From Letharia columbiana (lineage: Eukaryota; Ascomycota; Lecanoromycetes; Lecanorales; Parmeliaceae), in NCBI RefSeq assembly GCF_014066305.1, contig NW_023501075.1, positions 62,001-126,000 on the forward strand: 64,000 bases of DNA, written 5' to 3'. Position numbers and translations under genes: made by a program. Of this stretch, positions 57,501 through 64,000 are shown in pieces. How positions within the stretch are numbered: the stretch's first letter is position 1; each line of letters begins with the position of its first letter. The notes under the pieces were generated by a model that saw only the letters and a program-made list of their open reading frames with translations, did no database searches and was not told where the DNA came from.

Positions 57501-60500
57501 CACACCTCTCTGCCAAGCACACACAGATCTCCGTACCCATCCGACACTACCAAATATTCTTGGGTCACGCTTCTCTCATCCATTACAAGAATCGCACCCT
57601 GGCCGCAACGGTACTCTATCACCTCTGCGGCTGTACTTTCTCCCCTGTGGCCCCAATCTGATCAGACCCGCAACACCCTACAAGACTACATATCCGGCCT
57701 AAATGCATAACACGAGGGCTATCAAACAGCAAAACCTGCTCCTACCACCACCCTACCTCTCACGAACTCAGTTCATGGAAACGATCACGACCATTTGTCC
57801 TACATGAGGCACATGGAGTTGTCCCACATACGTCTCGAGAGCTGGCTTCGAGAAGCCTCTGCTTCGATCTTGCAAGATCATACACACCACGGTCAAACTA
57901 CATATCGAAAGGCTATGCTAGGGTTTTGCAGCGGGGCAATCTCTGGGACTTCAAGTACCGTCACGGATTGCAAACCAATGGGATGGCTCTCAGTACGACT
58001 CGGCGTCACGGTACGGTGCAAATGGTTTATGAGCGGTACGAAGAGTGCATACGCTGGGTTGTGTAAGGGCAATGAAAATTCATTACTCCACTCAGCTCGC
58101 TTCGAGCGGAATTGCAGGGGCTACTGCGACGGAGGTCCTAGAATGTTCTCTCTATGGCTTTCTGAAGCTAGGTATTTAGTCGAAGGCCATCTTGTTCCAG
58201 AACAAGCATCCTAAAATATCTCGTAGTATTTCTCACCCAAAATATCTCTTGTGCACTGAATACTAGCATATTTTGTTTGCACTGTTCAACGACAGCCGGT
58301 AAAGGGTTTTCAGAAAAATTCCATGTTAATGATTCTGTTGTTTTCCACCCACAACATTTAGCTCGGCCAGGACGTACGTTGAGCGGTATGTGCAAAGGCC
58401 GATCGCCACGGAGGGGGGTAAAAAGGTGGAGATGGACATGGAGTCCCAACCGGCGGCTGCGGAGACTCATAGGCAATCGAAAAGGGCGTTGGAATGATGG
58501 AACTTCGCGAATTCCATATTGATCCGTACTTCCTGCGATAATATGAGGTTGAAAGGGCGAATATCCATAACGGCTTCACTAGGAGACGTAGAGCCGCGGG
58601 TGTGATAGGTGCGGGAGCGCAGGTTTTTCGGACCACTGAAATCCTTGCAAGGTCACATTTGCTTATCCTCGGGATGTTCAGAAGGTACCCCCTTCTGCCT
58701 TTCTTTTGGAATAATCCTTAACAGAGAGAGGTATGCGGACGAGGGGCTTGCGACCGTACGAGGCGGTCCCGGAAGGGGAGTGGAGGTTCGAGGAAAGGGC
58801 GGGAAAACAAGTGGGCGATACTGTCGCACACAATAGTCAGCAATATGATTCATTGAGAAAGGCATCATCCAAAGGACGTTTGCTCGTGTGCACAACCCTG
58901 AAAATCCGCTTGCTCTTGTTGTCGCCATCATCCTTCTGGCTATACAAAATCATAGTCTCGGTGTTGGTATCCCCAATCAGGTTGGCCTTTTCTTTGGCTT
59001 TGGTGTAGAGGTGGGAGTCACTGTCAAAGACGTAAGAGATACCTGGGGGGGGGGAAGGGCCGGGAGCGACAGGAACGCGTGGTACATCCTTTTAAGGCGT
59101 TAGAAGGCAAGAGAAGAAGGGAGAGGACAGAGCCAAATGACCACCGAACACTTACCATGTTTATTAATGGCTTTCTATACGCGAAAACACGGAAGAAGAG
59201 CTACCAGAGTCAGTCTGCGGCCGAGGTGGAACTGGGCTGATAGTTTTGAGGTATGGGTGGCAGTCTGTGACGAAGACTTCTAAGGTCTGCTGGATCGGTA
59301 CTAGAAGCAAAAGCACCAGGAGGGCGTATTTCTATGCCTGCTTTGGAGAGGAATGGGTTCAGGAGATGCCACGAGCAGCTCAAAACAAGGCTTAAGCATA
59401 AGGACGCATACAAAGATAAGAGACCGCATAGTGAGGATAAGATGACTGATGACGGACAAGGCTGCGAGCATGGTCCGATAGCACAAGGCTGCGAGCAACG
59501 AAGGTTGCGACGACTGTCTCCACGAGGTTGGCAAGACCTGCGCTGCGCGGTAGAATGCTCTTCGCATGTCTTAATCTCGCAACTTCGAGAGGTAAAAGAA
59601 ATCTAGACAACGCAGAGATTTTCGCTGGGGATTGTGGGAAGGTGGTGTGGTGGTATTGTGGTGTTTCACGTTTCAGCTCCTCGGCTCCTCATCGTATCTA
59701 TTGGTCCTAACGAACACTGGCGATGTCCCACCGCTTGGCCAAGTCTAGATCCACAAACTCTCTCTTCATGAATCATTTCGCAGGATCGTGCTGCCTGGCA
59801 AAGCTGAGCTGCAGCGCAAAGTGGCATCGACGTCCAGGTGGTCTGGCGGCTCATTTTTCGATCTTTGGGCCGCATGCCGCATGCGAGGCCCACATTACTG
59901 CGCCGCAAAACGAAAGGTGATTGGCCTGGCCGCATTGCGTCAATAGTGCATTGCGTCAGTAATTCGACAGGATCGTTCTAAAACCTGTTTGTGACAAGTT
60001 CTGAGAATCGCGTTGAGCCTCGTCTCAAAAAAAGAAATAAAAACACAAAAACGATCGGAGGTGAGCAAGCTGTAGAAGGTCAGAACTATAATGAGCATGA
60101 GCCAGGTGTTTATGAAGACTTAGATAGGGAAAATGGAGTTACTGCGATAGAGTGGCATTGACGGAGCATGATCTCAGTGCCATTCGTGACTTGTCATAGA
60201 GCTCCTCGGAGCTGTCTTCGGACCCCTCGTTTGATCAATTTCACGAAAACAGATAAGAACAACCCGGAAATCGGGCCCTGGATACGACGCAGATACTCAT
60301 GGTATGAGGTGTGAACTGTCACTAGCCAGGATACAAAAAGGAAACGATGGGAGCGGGTCTATAGCCGCGAGTCAATATGCATACTCTCTTTTTCATCACA
60401 ACACTATTCCAAATAGGATACTCCGCCCCTATCTTCAGTTACACCAAATACAACGCACATCCGAGTTGGCCTACATGATTGGCCCAAACCTCGGCTGGCA

Positions 60501-62841
60501 CGCTTCCTTTCACTACGAGGGAAAACCTCTCGCAAAGGCTCAACAGTCCGGGACTGGTTTCGGCGCTCTGGGGTTTGCATGTCAGGGGGAAGAATTTGAT
60601 CTTGTCCTCACATCATGAAAGAACAATACCATATCATTTTTCGACGCAACATACTGCCTTCTCGATTCTTAAGATGCGTTGACCTGTGGGCAAAGCTGCA
60701 GGACAATGCACCTATCATTTTACATGCCCAAAGCGAAAATCAGAGACAATTCCACGACTCTTGGAAGGATTCACTAGGAAAAGACAACGCGGTCGCCTTC
60801 ACATTGCTCCAGGGGCAGAAAGACAGCCCCAATCAAACACAAGATACCTATCATTGAAAATCAACGTTGAAAGAGAGATCGTCACTCCTTTTTCTAGTCA
60901 TAACTCCTCAAGACCCTGGTCAGAGCGGACATGATAGCGGTGCCGGCTTTCATGCTTCGCGGTATGATGAGACCACTAGGCCATCTCGCCTTATTCACAG
61001 CTATGTCAGTTCTCCCCATCTTGTTGCGACGGATGCTCCTGGCTCATTTCTTGTCAGTGTGATAGGCAGTCCCAGGATTCAGGAGCACGATGGTGACACT
61101 TCGGCGTCCATTACGAATGTCATCGCTATCTCAAGCGTAACATGATCAGAGACCGAAGACAGTGTCGGCAGCAGTGGTACCAGTCGTGCTGGGACCGCGC
61201 GAGCAGGAAGAGAACAAATTGGTGGGGGCACGCTGAGAATACCGCCGATACATTGGTGAGTGACGATGGGCTTCGGCAATCAAGTCATGATGGTGGCTCT
61301 ATGTGAGTACCGAGTTCTTTTGCTTCTCATTATCTGTCGTACCCACTGATAAATGATGATAGTCGCCACATACTTCGCACCCGCCTTGGCTTCCTGAAAC
61401 CCCGGATGAACGACACACAGAACCCTCGGACTGGCAAAAATATGATACAAGTTTTGCCTTGTGGTCCGAAGGAAACTTTCCCACATGTGGTAGCTCGTTG
61501 AAAACATTGGGTGGTTGACGCTGCGCTAGGTCGAAGTCTTGGAGCAAAGCATTCTGCCTTCTAGGTATCGAGGCTTGACAGCTCCAATACAGACATTATT
61601 TTGGACTTGTCGTATATCGTGCCATGGAACGGTGAAGCACTCGTTGAAGGCCTTGCCTACGCTTGTTTCACTGCGCTGCCAGGAACACAGGCGGCTTCTC
61701 TCGATCCGCTTCCTCCCCAACCAAGGTATCGTGTCGGATTTTGGCTTCGGCGCCTCTGGAGCGGGTAGACGCGAGAAGATCGTGTACATAGTGTCAATAG
61801 AATTTCTGATGGTCTGTCGAATCCGCTGATTGATTACTGGCTTTCCGTCTCGCGGTGATCTTTCAACCTCAATTATTTATCGCTAACGGGGAATTCGGTC
61901 GTAGGATCCTGTGAATGGCTGTCAAGCCTCTCAAGAGAGAAGGCGGACTGCGGAAGACAGCCCTGTTGTTCCCGCAACCGCCGATTCCAGCCTCCGATTC
62001 GTAAAGCCGCAATTCTCTCGCCGACACTGAACTCAGAGGATGGCGACATTGAACACCTTCTGCGAAATGCTTACGTGGTGGTGTTGATGCATACAATCGC
62101 AAGTAAATGTCTTGTCAGCTTCTTCCTTGCAAACTGTTACCCAGGACAGTAAGATAATCTTGTAGCCGCTTCGGTGACGTTCGCGTACTAATTTGGATAA
62201 CTGACGGAAAAGGAAGGTGGGGTAGCATCCTATCCGCGTATGAACAATAACAATGTAGCAGATCTTATTGGCGAGTTACCTTAACTATAACTAAGCAAGG
62301 TCGATCTGGCTTAGTGATTAGATAAACAGTGACTCAAAAGAATAAAGCATATATATATACCTAAAGAGTTTCTCTGTATCAAAAGAACAAAGTTTATTAT
62401 GCAAAGCGGGGGGAATTAATTGAGAGGTGATGAGCTAAGAGGTTCAACAACTCAAAGTCGAAGCGCTTCTAGTAGCCCAATACGAGCCTGCCGCTTCTGG
62501 TGGTAGGGCCTTCGATAGTATTCTTATGCCTAACTCCCTTCGCCATGATAGACCGCAGCTGAAGAAAACTGCTGGGCAAGCTCTCACATGTAGTTACCCT
62601 CTAGCGAGAGCTGTCGGGGATATCAGGACGAAGTAAAAAGTTAGGCGCGGAGTTAATGCTTCATCTAGGTAAGCGATTGCACCCTTAAATCGTGGACGAA
62701 TGGTGGGAGCCGTGTATCCGCATACTCATGTTGCAGCCGAGTGCCCAAGAGACGCTACCTATAAGACCGGAGGATAAAACTCGGACCCCAAGCCCCGTCT
62801 CTATCCCTGAGGGACTTCGTAAGCTATGGGAAGAGGGCGGG
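51544..62841. other. Long gene-poor region, no supported intact gene
   Basis: About 11 kb in which no frame exceeds ~140 codons and none has a convincing family motif. Weak hints: minus strand 54194-53964 has a C-x4-C ... YC-x2-H arrangement (KCLWKDC..LYCKIH) like a zinc-binding fragment; minus strand 61789-61280 is one frame interrupted by a single TAG near 61524. Small direct repeats include ggtcttgattgg (about 53001, 53083) and acaaggctgcgagca (about 59456, 59488). The region looks like relic DNA rather than active genes. Confidence 0.5.
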
Positions 62842-62987
62842 TGTACGAAGCGGAGAGACGAGTGTTGGAAATGCGAAAAATCGAGGTCGAGCTTCAGCCG
62901 CGTGTCATGTGCGGTTGGTGTAACCGCTTCAGGGTCGACTGTGACGCTTCGTCGCTGCCATTCGGCTTTGCTGCGCCAAAGACATAG
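62842..62987 (+). pseudogene. Remnant of a Zn(II)2Cys6 (Gal4-type) DNA-binding finger
   Basis: In one frame CTKRRDECWKCEKSRSS gives C-x2-R-x6-C, the first half of the binuclear cluster with its second Cys replaced by Arg; in another frame MCGWCNRFRVDCD gives a perfect C-x2-C-x6-C second half, followed by ASSLPFGF and a TAG at 62985-62987. A frameshift lies between the halves at about 62890-62910. Fungal regulators of this class sit beside metabolic genes, but none survives here. Confidence 0.5.
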
Positions 62988-64000
62988 GGACAGGTATTAT
63001 GATCGTCGCGGAGATAGGTGCTCATTGTAGGATCGAACTTTGTAGGGCAGGAGTAAGTGGGTAATGATGGGTAGAAAATGGGAAAGGCCTAAGATAGCGC
63101 GCATTATGGCTGCGTCCACGCTGCGCAATTGCAAGGCCCGCAAAGGCTGAGGCGGTGAGGCCGTAGAGCATCTGCGAGGTATAACCCCTTGGGTTTATCC
63201 TAGCGCGCAGAAAAGGCAAAGAAGGCTGGTTCAGTTGCGGTGAACGATGCTGCAGCACATTGGGTGGCCCAGCCAACCGCCTTTGTCCCAGCAATTCTTT
63301 TAGACCATTCACACTCCAGACTCCTCACGACCCCCTTCTCAGCGTAACACAGCAGTGGTGATGATAGAAAGCATATAGATTCAGTGGTGGGGCCATCAGC
63401 TATTATGTAGCTGACGGAGACAAAGCACGGCTATCTATGGCTAACTACATGAAAGGAATAATGATGGAATATGCATGGAAGGATGTAGGAAGGACGCATG
63501 CATAGAAGGAACTAGACACGCTGACACCCCTCATTTGTGATGTACGAGGTGCATATGAGTCATCCCCAGTCGAAAAGAGAATATTGAAAATATGGATTCG
63601 GACCGCTTGAAGGGGGTCTGCTTCAAGTGTAGCCGCTGGGTTACCGCTAATATTGTTTATCAGCTAGTCACCTTTATGCAACCCTTGCAGTTATTTATGG
63701 TTTATGATCATGCAAGTCAGATCCTGCGTCGGGGCACCAGGGGGCCGGGCCTGCCACCAAATTATCCTGGAAAGTTGCTTTCCACTGCCTCCTCCCTTCC
63801 AAAGGAAATGGTTTTGCTTCAAAAAGGCGAACGACTCCCAACTTCTCTGCAAGAAACCCTCGAGTCCTGGTATTTCAGTCTGAGACAAAGGAGCACGGGC
63901 TAGATGAGGGATTTTCCTATAGGGGGTGTCAGCCCTACCGAGATGCCAACCCACCATACGATTAGATAGATAAAGCAGCCTGGGACCTGCAGTCCCTGCA
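62988..64000. other. No supported gene to the right edge
   Basis: Short frames only; a 103-codon plus frame at 63592-63903 has no recognisable motif and weak coding character. Nothing else is seen. Confidence 0.45.

Noticed and set aside
63592..63903. 103-codon plus-strand frame near the right edge
   Set aside because: No motif, no signal peptide, and the antisense frame is equally open.

Overview
The window is nuclear DNA of a filamentous ascomycete (Pezizomycotina). Genes are interrupted by short introns (about 40-125 bp, mostly GT..AG with internal CTAAC/CTGAC-like branch sites). Housekeeping genes typical of fungi (a Kap120/importin-11 karyopherin, PEX2) lie among secreted proteins, a TRANK1-like giant helicase, F-box-like paralogs and MFS transporters. 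The species cannot be named from the sequence. All functional calls come from reading motifs and family resemblance by eye; no database search was run.

Left third (1-17 kb), ordered and mostly intact: a partial dihydroxyacid dehydratase running off the left edge (with an 8-nt micro-exon); a fusion of an alpha/beta hydrolase to a cysteine phosphatase that resembles the RNA-triphosphatase half of the animal mRNA capping enzyme; a conserved-looking unknown acidic protein; two small secreted proteins; and the divergently transcribed pair KAP120 / PEX2.

Middle accessory block (17-26 kb): five metabolic or transport genes in a row, four of them broken: an FAD monooxygenase with two in-frame stops, a DHA2-type MFS transporter with a 5-bp duplication and a missing N-terminal part, a phytanoyl-CoA-dioxygenase-family (Fe/2OG) gene with a one-base frameshift, an intact HD-domain gene matching the PhnZ / phosphonate-degradation HD oxygenase family, and a GIT1/phosphate-type MFS transporter with several lesions. 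The divergent Fe/2OG dioxygenase + PhnZ-like HD oxygenase pair is the logic of bacterial PhnY/PhnZ (or TmpA/TmpB) organophosphonate cleavage. Next to a phosphodiester/phosphate-type transporter it suggests a fungal phosphonate-scavenging locus, now decaying. This is the main discovery candidate.

Right-centre (26-46 kb): a 2,198-residue TRANK1-like UvrD/Rep helicase, a secreted protein, a large polytopic membrane protein, a relic of a STAND/NACHT-type N-terminal domain with ankyrin repeats, two tandem F-box-like paralogs, and a large anchored extracellular protein with a Ser/Pro/Asp-rich stalk.

Right end (46-64 kb): gene-poor. It holds a 25-bp minisatellite (about 12 copies), short direct repeats, coding relics with broken frames and a broken Zn(II)2Cys6 finger, but no intact gene I can support.
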